Notes: generated by a model from the sequence alone, not told the origin. Counted from the first letter of the stretch, positions 1 to 6,991 are shown. The stretch: DNA of 42,307 bases from a bacterium (GCA_030649775.1 JAUSFR010000077.1:1-42307), one strand, 5' to 3'. Translations and numbers: made by a program.

Positions 1-1
1 A

Positions 2-574
2 GGCGGGCAAGCCTTCACTCAAACCCTCAAACTCGGTGACCGTACTCCCGAAGTGCAGAAACTCCAGGAGTTCCTCATTACCGAAGGTCTCCTCCCCGAC
101 ACCGCTCGCACCGGCTTCTTCGGCCCCCTTACGCAAACCGCTCTCATCACCTTCCAGAGGAACTCGGGAAGCATCTCCTCCTCGGAGAGAGGTATCCTAG
201 GCTCTGGCACCCGCTCCCTTATCAACGCCATGCTCACTGCGAAGGCAACCACCACTCCTACAAACTCGGGACAAGCAATAGCAAAACAAGAAAATAGCAA
301 AATAGCCTTCACCAAACCGCTCAAACTCGGTTCACGCGGAGATGATGTGAAAAACCTCCAACTCTTCCTCAACGCAAACGGCGTTACCGTATCAGTCGCA
401 GGCCCAGGCTCACAAGGACAGGAAACCACCTACTACGGCCCCGCTACCGCCCGTGCCATTACCCGTTTCCAAGAAGCCTACCGCTCCGACATCCTTACCC
501 CGAACAACCTCTCTCGAGGCACTGGCTACTTCGGCCCCGCGACTCTCAAAAAGCTTAATACGCTCCTGAAGTAG
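2..574 (+). CDS. Peptidoglycan-binding domain protein, 3' part (5' end outside the window)
   Basis: The open frame runs in from the window edge, so this is the C-terminal part of a longer protein; the GTG at 53 lies inside a domain and is not the start. Two PG_binding_1-type repeats are visible. Each opens with a 'LKLG-R/D---EV/DVKNLQ-FL' helix and closes with a 'GFFGP-T--A---FQ' or 'YYGPATARAITRFQ' segment. A third closing segment (GTGYFGPATLKKLN) ends the protein. This fold binds the cell wall and usually anchors an attached enzyme or surface domain. In CPR bacteria such repeats are common on exported proteins, but the catalytic or export part cannot be seen here. The family call is firm and the cellular role is unknown. 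Confidence 0.85.
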   Translation, partial: GGQAFTQTLKLGDRTPEVQKLQEFLITEGLLPDTARTGFFGPLTQTALITFQRNSGSISSSERGILGSGTRSLINAMLTAKATTTPTNSGQAIAKQENSKIAFTKPLKLGSRGDDVKNLQLFLNANGVTVSVAGPGSQGQETTYYGPATARAITRFQEAYRSDILTPNNLSRGTGYFGPATLKKLNTLLK

Positions 575-634
575 GGAAACTGTTCTCCATTCACTATTCT
601 CCTATTTTCCCATCCCCCTCTTAACCCCAGGGGC

Positions 635-663
635 TTAACGTATGTACCAAGGGAGGGTATAAT
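635..663 (+). promoter_or_regulatory. Promoter of gap (leaderless type)
   Basis: TTAACG at 635-640, a 17-nt spacer, and a perfect TATAAT at 658-663. Only six bases separate the -10 box from the ATG at 670, so transcription would start at or next to the start codon. Confidence 0.75.
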
Positions 664-669
664 AGGCGG

Positions 670-1659
670 ATGAAAAAAATAAACGTAGCGATAAACGGGT
701 TGGGAAGAATTGGACGGGCCTTTTTGCGGGTGGCAAGTAAGCATCCGGAGATTAGTGTTGTCGCGGTGAATGACCTCGGCGACAAAGCGAACATGGAGTA
801 TCTCCTCGCGTATGATTCGGTCTATGGGAGGAGTGAGGTAACGCTTTCGGGGATACAGTATCTTTCGGAAAAAGAACCGAGTAAACTCCCGTGGAAGGAC
901 CTTGACGTGGATGTGGTGATTGAATCAACTGGTTTTTTCACGAGTGCGGAGGGCGCGGGACAGCACCTCACCGCGGGTGCGAAGCGGGTCATTGTAACCG
1001 CTCCGATAAAAGGGGATGACCCCGCATTCAAAACGGTGTTGATGGGACTCAACGAAGAGGCGCTCAAGGACTGTAAAATTAGCTCAAACGCTTCTTGTAC
1101 AACCAACGCTACGTCTCCGCTGATTGCGATTTTGGACGAGGTTATCGGCATTGAGAAAGCGGTGCTGAACACCGTACACGCTTACACCGCGACGCAAGCT
1201 CTTGTGGATTCTCCCGCGGGGAAGAAGGGGTTTCGTGAAGGGCGGGCGGCGGCGCAAAATATCATTCCGTCTTCAACCGGCGCGGCGATTGCCGTTACCA
1301 AGGCGTATCCCGGGCTTCTCGGAAAGTTTGACGGCATCTCGCTTCGCGTGCCGGTCATTTGTGGTTCCATTGCTGATATTACCTTTATCGCGAAACGTGA
1401 TACGAGTGTGGAGGAAGTGAACTCTGCGCTCACCACAGCCTCAAAGGAAAAACGCTGGCAAGGCATCTTCGCCGTGGCTGAAGCGGAGCTTGTCTCAAGC
1501 GATATTCTCGGCCGTCCCGAAGGCGCGATTGCGGAGCTTTCTATGACCCGTGTTGTCGGGGGCAACCTCGTCAAAGTCCTCGCGTGGTATGACAACGAGA
1601 TGGGGTACACCAATACGCTCATACGGCATGTGCTCCAGGCAGGAAAACTTCTGAAATAA
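670..1659 (+). CDS. gap: Glyceraldehyde-3-phosphate dehydrogenase, type I
   Basis: Cytosolic glycolytic enzyme that oxidises and phosphorylates glyceraldehyde-3-phosphate to 1,3-bisphosphoglycerate with NAD(P). The 329-residue length is normal. The N-terminal Rossmann motif NGLGRIGR (residues 9-16) is present. The catalytic Cys143 lies in SNASCTTN, and the partner His170 in NTVHAYTATQ. The C-terminal WYDNEMGYTNTL segment is typical. The start is fixed by the MKKINVAINGLGRIGR opening and by a TATAAT box six bases upstream. It is the first of three carbohydrate genes (gap, rpiB, rpe) in a row. Its stop codon lies in the left arm of a word-type inverted repeat that continues to 1766. Confidence 0.97.
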   Translation: MKKINVAINGLGRIGRAFLRVASKHPEISVVAVNDLGDKANMEYLLAYDSVYGRSEVTLSGIQYLSEKEPSKLPWKDLDVDVVIESTGFFTSAEGAGQHLTAGAKRVIVTAPIKGDDPAFKTVLMGLNEEALKDCKISSNASCTTNATSPLIAILDEVIGIEKAVLNTVHAYTATQALVDSPAGKKGFREGRAAAQNIIPSSTGAAIAVTKAYPGLLGKFDGISLRVPVICGSIADITFIAKRDTSVEEVNSALTTASKEKRWQGIFAVAEAELVSSDILGRPEGAIAELSMTRVVGGNLVKVLAWYDNEMGYTNTLIRHVLQAGKLLK

Positions 1660-1766
1660 TGAAAATAGGGGAATAATGAAAAAAGCAAAATAGGACATAA
1701 GAAAATAACAGAAAAGGAAGAATAGGAAAAATAGCAGAATAATAAAAATAAGGAAATAAACAATCT
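1658..1766. repeat. Left arm of word-type inverted repeat flanking the four-helix-bundle gene
   Basis: A stretch of imperfect copies of a short A-rich word (GAAAATAG / GAATAATG / AAAATAG and similar, roughly 8-9 nt apart). It begins at the gap stop codon and reaches the ATG at 1767. Its reverse-complement words (ATTTTCATTATT, CTATTTTCATTA) form the right arm at 2121-2158, on the other side of the gene. Confidence 0.6.
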
Positions 1767-2120
1767 ATGAAGGATTACAAAGAGTGGATTGTCTGGCAGA
1801 AGAGTATGGATTTAGTTACCACCATTTATACGGTCACTGATGTGTTTCCCAAAAGCGAATTGTATTCTCTGGCTTCACAGATGCAACGAGCCGCGGTCTC
1901 TATTCCTTCAAACATCGCCGAAGGGTATGCAAGAATAAACAGCAAAGATAAACATCATTTCTACGTTATCGCCTTTGCGTCTTCTAAAGAACTTGAAACA
2001 CAATTGGAAATCGCAAGAAGGCTCAAATACATAAACGAAACAGATTTTGCAAACTGTAGTGCACTTCTGCTTGAGGTGGTAAAGTTGCTTTCGAAGATGG
2101 TCTTTAGAAAGGTTGACTAA
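1767..2120 (+). CDS. Four-helix bundle protein (23S rRNA intervening-sequence protein / S23 family)
   Basis: A 117-residue protein with the hallmarks of the TIGR02436/PF05635 four-helix-bundle family. It opens with YKEWIVWQKSMDLV, followed by FPKSELYSLASQMQRAAVSIPSNIAEGYAR in the second helix region, then the FYVIAFASSKELETQLEIARRL helix. Members include proteins encoded in rRNA intervening sequences. The same fold occurs in Avd, the accessory protein of diversity-generating retroelements; no reverse transcriptase is present here. The biochemical role of stand-alone members is not established. The gene sits exactly between the two arms of a word-type inverted repeat (1658-1766 and 2121-2158), as if gene and arms formed one inserted unit between gap and rpiB. 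Confidence 0.88.
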   Translation: MKDYKEWIVWQKSMDLVTTIYTVTDVFPKSELYSLASQMQRAAVSIPSNIAEGYARINSKDKHHFYVIAFASSKELETQLEIARRLKYINETDFANCSALLLEVVKLLSKMVFRKVD

Positions 2121-2158
2121 CTATTTTCATTATTTTACTATTTTCATTATTTTTTATT
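2121..2158. repeat. Right arm of word-type inverted repeat
   Basis: Repeated CTATTTTCATTATT-type words, complementary to the A-rich words at 1658-1766. The arm starts at the stop of the four-helix-bundle gene and ends at the rpiB ATG. Confidence 0.6.
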
Positions 2159-2620
2159 ATGCGCATCCTATTCGCCGGCGACCACGCCGGGTTTGAACTG
2201 AAAAGAGAGTTGATGGCGTTCGTGAAAACGCTCGGGCACGAGGTTGAAGATTGTGGCCCGCTCTCGTTTGATAAGACGGACGACTATCCCGACTTTGTCA
2301 TTCCCATGGCGAAGAAAGTCGCGGGAAAACCCTCAACCGAGGTACGCGGTGTTGTGGCTGCGGGTTCGGGGCAGGGGGAAGTCATCGCGGCCAATCGCGT
2401 GGCGGGCGTTCGCGCGGTGGTGTACTATGGCAACAACCCGAGTATGGTGAAGGTGTCCCGCGACCACAACGATTCAAATGTCATCACCATCGGGACGCGG
2501 TTTGTGACACTTGAGGATGCCAAGGAAGCCGTGCGCCTCTGGCTCGAAACGCCATTTAGCAATGACGAGCGACACGTTCGCCGTCTGCAAAAGATAGAGG
2601 CATTAGGCCTTAGGCTCTAG
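2159..2620 (+). CDS. rpiB: Ribose-5-phosphate isomerase B (RpiB/LacAB family)
   Basis: Interconverts ribulose-5-phosphate and ribose-5-phosphate in the pentose phosphate pathway. The 153-residue length is usual. The phosphate-binding opening FAGDHAGFELK (residues 5-15) and the GSGQGEVIAANRVAGVRA loop are clear. The loop has Glu after GSGQG, like mycobacterial RpiB, where this Glu acts as catalytic base; enterobacterial RpiB uses a Cys instead. HDSNVITIG-type sequence follows as expected. The last residues, ALGLRL, are encoded by the left arm of the intergenic repeat that starts at 2601, so the C-terminus appears to be shaped by a repeat. The neighbouring gene rpe acts in the same pathway. Confidence 0.95.
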   Translation: MRILFAGDHAGFELKRELMAFVKTLGHEVEDCGPLSFDKTDDYPDFVIPMAKKVAGKPSTEVRGVVAAGSGQGEVIAANRVAGVRAVVYYGNNPSMVKVSRDHNDSNVITIGTRFVTLEDAKEAVRLWLETPFSNDERHVRRLQKIEALGLRL

Positions 2621-2674
2621 GAAATCAAGACGGCTTTCTTTACCTAGTGCCTAGAGCCTAGTATCCTAGAGCCT
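2601..2674. repeat. Word-type inverted repeat (TAGGC/CTAG word) between rpiB and rpe
   Basis: Left arm 2601-2622 (CATTAGGCCTTAGGCTCTAG) and right arm 2643-2674, made of CCTAGTGC, CTAGAGCC and CTAGAGCC words. The right arm ends at the rpe ATG and the left arm lies inside rpiB. Elements with the same word are at 11780-11876 and 15079-15145. Confidence 0.75.
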
Positions 2675-3454
2675 ATGACCCACATCGTCCCCGCCATCCT
2701 CCCCAAAGATTTTCAAGAGATACTCGCGAAGCTCGAGCTTGTTAAAGGCGCTGTGGACAGCGTTCAAATAGACATTGTTGACGGAAAATTCGCACCGAAC
2801 AAAACATGGCCGTACATCGGCGACCACGGCGAAATCACGAACATAGTTAATGAACAAGAAGGCTTTCCGTTCTGGAAGGATTTTGATTTTGAGTTTGACC
2901 TTATGGTGGTAAAGCCTGAGGAAGCGGTGCCGTTTTGGGTGCGGGCGGGAGCAAGCAGGGTTATTGTGCATATAGAAAGTACGCCACCCGATACACTCTC
3001 GGACATTATCAAAGAATGGAAGCATGCGGTGGATATTGGCCTTGCGCTCAAGCCCTCTACTCCGCTCGAGAAATTGGAAACGTTTTTGCACGAGGTGAGC
3101 TTTGTGCAGTGTATGGGGAATGACAGGATAAGTTTTGGAGGCGTACCGCTTGATGAACGCGTGGTACTCCCGAAAATTGCACACCTACGGAAAAAGTATC
3201 CGGAACTCACCATTAGCGTGGATATTGGGGTGAGTCTTGAAACCGCTCCGAGGCTCATTGAGGCGGGCGCGAGTCGCCTCGTTGCAGGCTCCGCCGTGTT
3301 CGGTAAAGCGAACCCCGCGGGAGCGGTGCGAGAACTTGAACGGCTGTTTACTCTCCACGCAGAATTCCCCGACAGCTTTGCTGCGGGGATGAATGCGGGG
3401 AGAGTGGGAAGGGGGTCGGGGAAACGAGAGTTTCCCCGTGGAGGAAAGCAGTGA
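2675..3454 (+). CDS. rpe: Ribulose-phosphate 3-epimerase family protein
   Basis: TIM-barrel enzyme expected to interconvert ribulose-5-phosphate and xylulose-5-phosphate. Family motifs in order: PAILPKDF near the N-terminus, the metal/substrate segment VQIDIVDGKFAPNKTW (about residues 30-45), ELMV-like FDLMVVKPEEA, GASRVIVHIE, and the phosphate-binding end VDIGVSLETAPRLIEAGASRLVAGSAVFG. The epimerase fold is complete by about residue 222. The remaining tail (PDSFAAG onward) is Gly/Arg-rich and encoded by a palindromic repeat at 3367-3388, so it is probably repeat-derived. Sequence between the motifs is divergent, so exact substrate preference is inferred from family and context (next to rpiB, upstream of transketolase). 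Confidence 0.85.
   Translation: MTHIVPAILPKDFQEILAKLELVKGAVDSVQIDIVDGKFAPNKTWPYIGDHGEITNIVNEQEGFPFWKDFDFEFDLMVVKPEEAVPFWVRAGASRVIVHIESTPPDTLSDIIKEWKHAVDIGLALKPSTPLEKLETFLHEVSFVQCMGNDRISFGGVPLDERVVLPKIAHLRKKYPELTISVDIGVSLETAPRLIEAGASRLVAGSAVFGKANPAGAVRELERLFTLHAEFPDSFAAGMNAGRVGRGSGKREFPRGGKQ
3367..3388. repeat. Palindromic repeat inside the 3' end of rpe
   Basis: CCCCGACAGC-TTT-GCTGCGGGG hairpin. A close copy, CCCCGTCAGC-TT-GCTGCGGGG, lies downstream at 3516-3536 outside any gene. The coding copy supplies part of the extra C-terminal tail of Rpe. Confidence 0.7.
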
Positions 3455-3632
3455 GCCCGCCAGGGCGAGCGTTGAAAACCGAGAGGTTTGCAAAATAAAT
3501 TCTGCTCGCCTAATACCCCGTCAGCTTGCTGCGGGGATAGGACGAGCGGGATTTATTAAGGCGTAGTTGGCGCTATGTGCGGTATCTCGTGTGCTTTTCG
3601 CACTGTCCTTAAAAGTGATATACTTGAGAAGT
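3455..3632. other. Intergenic region with palindromic repeat copy (3516-3536)
   Basis: No convincing gene. It contains the second copy of the CCCCG-TCAGC/GCTG-CGGGG palindrome at 3516-3536, with GCTCGCC and GGCGAGC segments around it. At its end a -10 box TATACT (3619-3624) lies eight bases before the next start codon. Confidence 0.6.
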
Positions 3633-3926
3633 ATGAAGAAAACAAATACAAAAGAAGTAACAATGGAAAATATTGCAACTTTGATTACGGAGTCGCAAGA
3701 AAGTCTTGCTCGTATGGTGGCAAATGGTTTTTCAGAACAGGAAAGGAGAATAACGGACACACTTATTGGAAAGATTGAAGGCGTCGAGACTCGACTGGGA
3801 CAGCAAATCAACGGTTTAAGCAGTCGTATTGATACGCTTGTTGATGATAAAGTTTCGCGGAGTGACCACAAGCTTTTAGCTGACAGAGTATCCAGACTTG
3901 AGATAGCTACTCACGCAAGGAAATAG
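3633..3926 (+). CDS. Small coiled-coil protein of unknown function
   Basis: A 97-residue protein, almost entirely helical, with heptad-like spacing (ITESQESLARMVANGF, IGKIEGVETRLGQQINGLSSRIDTLV, LLADRVSRLEIATHA). It resembles many short phage- or chromosome-encoded coiled-coil proteins but I cannot assign a family. I chose the ATG at 3633 because TATACT at 3619-3624 sits eight bases upstream; the longer frame from 3567 would start upstream of this promoter. The next ATG (3663, MENIA) is possible. The transketolase gene follows after six bases. Confidence 0.65.
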   Translation: MKKTNTKEVTMENIATLITESQESLARMVANGFSEQERRITDTLIGKIEGVETRLGQQINGLSSRIDTLVDDKVSRSDHKLLADRVSRLEIATHARK

Positions 3927-3932
3927 TTCTCC

Positions 3933-4850
3933 ATGCCATCTTCATCTAAAAATGACGGTACCGTGCATAACCCTACCGATACGCATCTCACGGATGCGGA
4001 GGTAAAAGCGCTTGCCATTAAGGCAAATGAGGTTCGTATCACGCTCATTGAAGCGCTGATTGAAGCGGGGTCCGGACACACCGCGGGACCACTTGGTATG
4101 GCGGATATTTTTACCTACCTCTATTTTCACGAACTCCGGCACGACCCGAAAAATCCCGAGTGGCCGGAGCGCGACAGGCTGGTACTCTCAAACGGACATA
4201 TTTGTCCGGTACTTTATTCGGCGATGGCGCACGCGGGCTATTTCGGTAAGGATGGCGTGGCACAGTTTACGAAAAGCCTTCGCAAATACGGGAGTATCTT
4301 TCAAGGACATCCGCATCGCGAATATATGCCCGCGCTTGAGACGTCCTCCGGACCGCTCGGAAGCGGTCTTTCGCAGGCGGTTGGAATGGCACTCGCGGAG
4401 CGCATTGACGCGGGACGTTCCTACAAAAAATGGTTTTACGCGCTCCTTTCGGATGGTGAGCTTGAAGAAGGGAACAGCTGGGAAGGCGCGATGCTCGCGG
4501 GTAAAGAGAAGCTCGGCAATCTCATCGCGATTGTTGACCGCAATAATATTCAGATAGACGGCTTTACCGAGGATATTATGCCCCTTGAGCCACTCTCCGA
4601 TAAATGGCAGGCGTTCAACTGGCATGTGATTGAAGTAAATGGACACGATTTCGCGGATATCCACCGAGCGATAGGCGAGGCCAAGGCCGAGTTTGATATG
4701 CCGACCGTACTTATCGCAAACACCATCCCCGGCAAGGGCGTCCCCGATTTTGAACGAAAGTTTGAGTGGCACGGCAAGCCCCCCACACCAAAAGAGGGAG
4801 AGATGGCTCTAGCGGTGCTTAGGGAGCTGGGAGAGAAAATCTCCAAATAG
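3933..4850 (+). CDS. Transketolase, N-terminal (TPP pyrophosphate-binding) subunit
   Basis: The first half of a split transketolase, 305 residues. Transketolase transfers two-carbon units between sugar phosphates and needs thiamine diphosphate and a divalent metal. The TPP motif is clear: LSDGELEEGNSWEG at about residues 172-185, ending in DRNN near 202-205 (SDG in place of the usual GDG). Other signatures are EAGSGHTAGPLGMADI, SNGHICPVLY, GHPHREYMPALETSSGPLGSGLSQAVGMA and the late IPGKGVP. The C-terminal half is a separate gene at 7073-8077, 2.2 kb downstream. In many bacteria these two genes are adjacent; here an island separates them. The 3' end of this gene has two decayed copies downstream (4852-4947 and 5359-5469). 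Confidence 0.95.
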   Translation: MPSSSKNDGTVHNPTDTHLTDAEVKALAIKANEVRITLIEALIEAGSGHTAGPLGMADIFTYLYFHELRHDPKNPEWPERDRLVLSNGHICPVLYSAMAHAGYFGKDGVAQFTKSLRKYGSIFQGHPHREYMPALETSSGPLGSGLSQAVGMALAERIDAGRSYKKWFYALLSDGELEEGNSWEGAMLAGKEKLGNLIAIVDRNNIQIDGFTEDIMPLEPLSDKWQAFNWHVIEVNGHDFADIHRAIGEAKAEFDMPTVLIANTIPGKGVPDFERKFEWHGKPPTPKEGEMALAVLRELGEKISK

Positions 4851-4851
4851 T

Positions 4852-4947
4852 ATGAAAGGTATCTTTAGAGCTTTTGGTGAGGGGCAAGCCACGAATAAGG
4901 AGGAAGGCGCGATGGCGCTTAGGGAGATCGGTGAAAAGATGGCGTAG
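4852..4947 (+). pseudogene. Decayed copy of the transketolase N-subunit 3' end (copy A)
   Basis: A 31-codon frame, starting one base after the real gene stops, ends in GQATNKEEGAMALREIGEKMA. This aligns with the true C-terminus GKPPTPKEGEMALAVLRELGEK. The DNA also matches (GGCAAGCC, GAAGGCGCGATGGCGCTTAG, GAGATCGGTGAAAAG). It is best read as a leftover 3' end produced when DNA was inserted between the two transketolase genes. Translation as a peptide is possible but no function is implied. Confidence 0.7.
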
Positions 4948-5022
4948 GTGTGAGAGACAGTTGATTGAACTCCGTGATGGCCGAGCGTATACTTATAGTT
5001 ACTTATTAACTTATAAAGGTCT

Positions 5023-5328
5023 ATGAAAGAAAAAAAATTAAAACCCGTTCTTTCCCTTCTCGTATTTTTGGAAACGGTGTATCTGTGTTTGAGTCTCACG
5101 ATGATTTATTTTACGGTGTTTTTCCCGTCCCCCGCGGATAAACTGGCGATTACGAGTTGGGTTATCTTCTCCTATTTCTTATTGCCCGCGCTCCTCTTTA
5201 AGAATGTGGTGGTGTCCACGCTCAAAAAGGGAGTGCTTTCTAAGGAAGATAAGATGTGGCTTATCCTCCGTTGCAGTATCTATCTTTTGCTCACCGTCTA
5301 CTCATACCCGCTCATTGTGCGGGTGTAA
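5023..5328 (+). CDS. Small integral membrane protein, unknown function
   Basis: A 101-residue protein with about three hydrophobic segments: residues 8-35 (LSLLVFLETVYLCLSLTMIY region), 43-60 (WVIFSYFLLPALLF) and 80-98 (LILRCSIYLLLTVYSYPLIV). A lysine-rich N-terminus (MKEKKLK) suggests the N-terminus is inside. No family recognised. TATAAA at 5012-5017, five bases before the ATG, suggests its own leaderless promoter. It lies between two decayed copies of the transketolase N-subunit 3' end, so it is probably cargo of an insertion event. Confidence 0.7.
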   Translation: MKEKKLKPVLSLLVFLETVYLCLSLTMIYFTVFFPSPADKLAITSWVIFSYFLLPALLFKNVVVSTLKKGVLSKEDKMWLILRCSIYLLLTVYSYPLIVRV

Positions 5329-5358
5329 GGGGTGTAACGGATAGAATATCCTTTCCTC

Positions 5359-5469
5359 GTGCCCTATTTTGAACGTACGTTTGAATGATATGGCACAAGC
5401 CTCCGAACAAGGGGGAAAGGCGTGATGGTGCTAAAAGTCTTGCGGGAGTTAGGCGAGGGAATAGGTGAG
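5359..5469 (+). pseudogene. Decayed copy of the transketolase N-subunit 3' end (copy B)
   Basis: The DNA from CCCTATTTTGAACGTACG through the TTGCGGGAGTTAGGCGAG segment matches the last ~110 bases of the gene at 3933-4850. Read in the parent frame it gives VPYFERTFE, a stop, then YGTS, against VPDFERKFEWHGK in the real protein, followed by frame loss. It has no intact frame, so it is a relic. It shows that the 3' end of this gene has been duplicated at least twice. Confidence 0.72.
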
Positions 5470-5483
5470 AGTACTGACAGCGT

Positions 5484-5789
5484 ATGAGAGTAATGTACAT
5501 AGCTAAGGTAAAGAAATTCATTGAATCGTTAGATGACGTTCTGGCGTTTCGAGTCGCTCGGAGCATTGACTCTTTGGAGCGATACGGAAATCTACTTGGA
5601 CTGCCTGTGTCCAAGGCCATGGGCAAAGGGTTGTTTGAATTAAGAATTACTGGGGACAACCACATCAGGATCTTTTACTGTTTCCACAATAATAACGCTG
5701 TCATTTTACACGCAATTTTTAAACAACATCACTCAATTCCTAAGAGGGAGATTGAATATGCGAGAAAAACAATAAAAGAGTTGCGGTAA
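5484..5789 (+). CDS. RelE/HigB-type toxin (phage Gp49-like family)
   Basis: A 101-residue protein similar to the Gp49-like/DUF891 branch of the RelE superfamily. These are ribosome-dependent mRNA interferases of type II toxin-antitoxin modules. Signatures are the helical opening (VKKFIESLDDVLAFRVARSI), the GLPVSKAMGKGLFELRI strand, the DNHIRIFYCFHNNNAVILHAIFK core and a C-terminal KKREIE-like helix (PKREIEYARKTIKEL). It lies 26 bases upstream of an XRE antitoxin, the toxin-first order of higBA modules. The next ATG at 5493 is an alternative start. The module sits inside the island between the transketolase halves, which suggests horizontal acquisition. Confidence 0.85.
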   Translation: MRVMYIAKVKKFIESLDDVLAFRVARSIDSLERYGNLLGLPVSKAMGKGLFELRITGDNHIRIFYCFHNNNAVILHAIFKQHHSIPKREIEYARKTIKELR

Positions 5790-5790
5790 G

Positions 5791-5814
5791 ATAACACACA
5801 TGTTATCATGTTAT
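5791..5814. promoter_or_regulatory. Operator-like repeats upstream of the antitoxin gene
   Basis: ATAACA (5791-5796) faces TGTTAT (5801-5806), followed by a second TGTTAT (5809-5814) directly before the antitoxin ATG. Such a site between toxin and antitoxin fits autoregulation by the XRE protein. That is inferred from position and symmetry only. Confidence 0.5.
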
Positions 5815-5815
5815 T

Positions 5816-6106
5816 ATGAAAAATAAACACACATTGCGATTGGTAACGCACCAAGAACTCAAAAGGGAGCTCTTCAGGAGACCTGGGGTTCGAAAAGCAT
5901 ACGAGGAGCTGGAGTTTGAATTTAAGATTATGGACGCACTCATACGCGCGCGAATTAAGAAGAAACTCACTCAGCGAGGACTTGCTCAGAAAATCGGCGT
6001 GGCGCAGTCCGCGCTTGCGCGTTTTGAATCCGGACGGACGAACCCGACGCTCTCTTTCCTGAAAAAGGTTACGGTGGGGTTGGGGCTGAAGCTTTCGGTG
6101 AAGTAG
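5816..6106 (+). CDS. XRE-family helix-turn-helix antitoxin
   Basis: A 96-residue DNA-binding protein. The HTH_3/XRE domain covers about residues 38-95: ALIRARIKKKLTQRGLAQKIGVAQSALARFESGRTNPTLSFLKKVTVGLGLKL, the classic five-helix pattern with the recognition helix at QSALARFESG. The N-terminal ~35 residues (VTHQELKRELFRRPGVRKAYEEL) resemble the toxin-contacting arm of HigA-type antitoxins. It partners the toxin gene at 5484-5789 and likely represses the module through the TGTTAT repeats in the gap between them. Confidence 0.88.
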   Translation: MKNKHTLRLVTHQELKRELFRRPGVRKAYEELEFEFKIMDALIRARIKKKLTQRGLAQKIGVAQSALARFESGRTNPTLSFLKKVTVGLGLKLSVK

Positions 6107-6124
6107 AGGAAAAAGCTGTTAGCT

Positions 6125-6466
6125 GTGAAGAAAGAAGAAATCGTTAATCTGTGGTTAATTAAAGATACTGTGAAAATAAATATCTTTGGAATGCTGGGTA
6201 TTGTAGGTGTAATAATAATATGGATAGTTTCTTATTTGTTTTCACGAACATTAGATGGTGTTGAGGCGCTTGGATTTGGTGCGCTTCCTCTATTTGCGTC
6301 TTCTCTTTGGATAGCGTCTCTGGTTTTTATTGCGACGGCAATATCACTTAAAGATTTATCTAGACAACAGAATAAATTAGCATTTTTAATCCCACGGGTC
6401 TTTCTGCTTTTAGTGAGTGGTCTCGTAATCCTTAATTTCTGTTTTATAGCTATACGTTATATTTAA
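6125..6466 (+). CDS. Small membrane protein, unknown function
   Basis: A 113-residue protein with three likely transmembrane segments: residues 20-38 (NIFGMLGIVGVIIIWIVSYL region), 52-72 (LPLFASSLWIASLVFIATAI) and 87-110 (LIPRVFLLLVSGLVILNFCF region). The start is GTG at 6125, with no strong Shine-Dalgarno. Base composition is more AT-rich than the flanking metabolic genes. No family recognised. It ends three bases before the decayed 5' copy of the transketolase C-subunit gene and belongs to the island. Confidence 0.65.
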   Translation: MKKEEIVNLWLIKDTVKINIFGMLGIVGVIIIWIVSYLFSRTLDGVEALGFGALPLFASSLWIASLVFIATAISLKDLSRQQNKLAFLIPRVFLLLVSGLVILNFCFIAIRYI

Positions 6467-6469
6467 TCC

Positions 6470-6562
6470 ATGCTCAATTTTTCCCTTAAACTCAACCCCA
6501 AACTTTGGGACAAAGACATAGAGCAAGCGCCAATTCGCAAGGGGTTTGGCGAAGGATTTTGA
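6470..6562 (+). pseudogene. Decayed copy of the transketolase C-subunit 5' end
   Basis: A 30-codon frame that reproduces the start of the gene at 7073: MLNFSLKLNPKLWDKDIEQA and on through RKGFGEGF before a TGA, against MLTISQKLNPKLWDKDIEQA and RKGFGEGLLS in the real gene. The nucleotide match is nearly perfect over about 75 bases. It shows that material was inserted at the 5' end of the C-subunit gene with duplication of that end. It also supports ATG 7073 as the true start of the full-length gene. Confidence 0.85.
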
Positions 6563-6571
6563 TGCTGATCT

Positions 6572-6991
6572 ATGGCTTTTGCAAAGACAATAAAGAGATT
6601 TCTGGAGTGGATTGGGTTGAAAGAGAAACTACACATCTCGGTACATCAACCACCTCTTTTCAAGGAGAGCGAGATTTGGTGGTGTCACCTCGGCGAAAAT
6701 ATCGGAATTGAGGCGAATGGAAAGGGAGACAAGTTCACTCGTCCCGTTTTTGTTCTCAAAAAGTACGATCGATATTCTTTTCTCGGCCTACCGCTTACTA
6801 CCAAACTGAAAGAGGGGTCATGGTATGCGCCGATTGGCTTTGCGGGAGTCAAACAGGTTATCATGTTGTCGCAAGGCAGGGTTCTTGACTATCGGCGTCT
6901 GAAAGAAAAGATGGGCGAGCTGGAAGAGAAGGAAGCGACGACGGTTAAAGACGCATACCTCAAGCTTCATAGTGCCTCTATAAAAAAATAG
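6572..6991 (+). CDS. MazF/PemK-like toxin
   Basis: A 139-residue protein. From about residue 30 it matches the MazF/PemK endoribonuclease fold: ESEIWWCHLGENIGIEANGK, then KFTRPVFVLKKYDRYSFLGLPLTTK, then the late IMLSQGRVLDYRRL strand that corresponds to the conserved 'QIRTISKSRL' region. MazF enzymes cleave mRNA or tRNA and usually pair with a small antitoxin. No antitoxin gene lies directly beside it, so it may be solitary or use a distant partner. The N-terminal ~28 residues (MAFAKTIKRFLEWIGLKEKL) are an extra helical segment. A short stem (6994-7015) follows the stop. It lies immediately 5' of the intact C-subunit gene. Confidence 0.82.
   Translation: MAFAKTIKRFLEWIGLKEKLHISVHQPPLFKESEIWWCHLGENIGIEANGKGDKFTRPVFVLKKYDRYSFLGLPLTTKLKEGSWYAPIGFAGVKQVIMLSQGRVLDYRRLKEKMGELEEKEATTVKDAYLKLHSASIKK

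Noticed and set aside
1658..2158. Diversity-generating retroelement, because the four-helix-bundle protein resembles Avd
   Set aside because: No reverse transcriptase and no template/variable repeat pair with adenine-specific differences are in the window.
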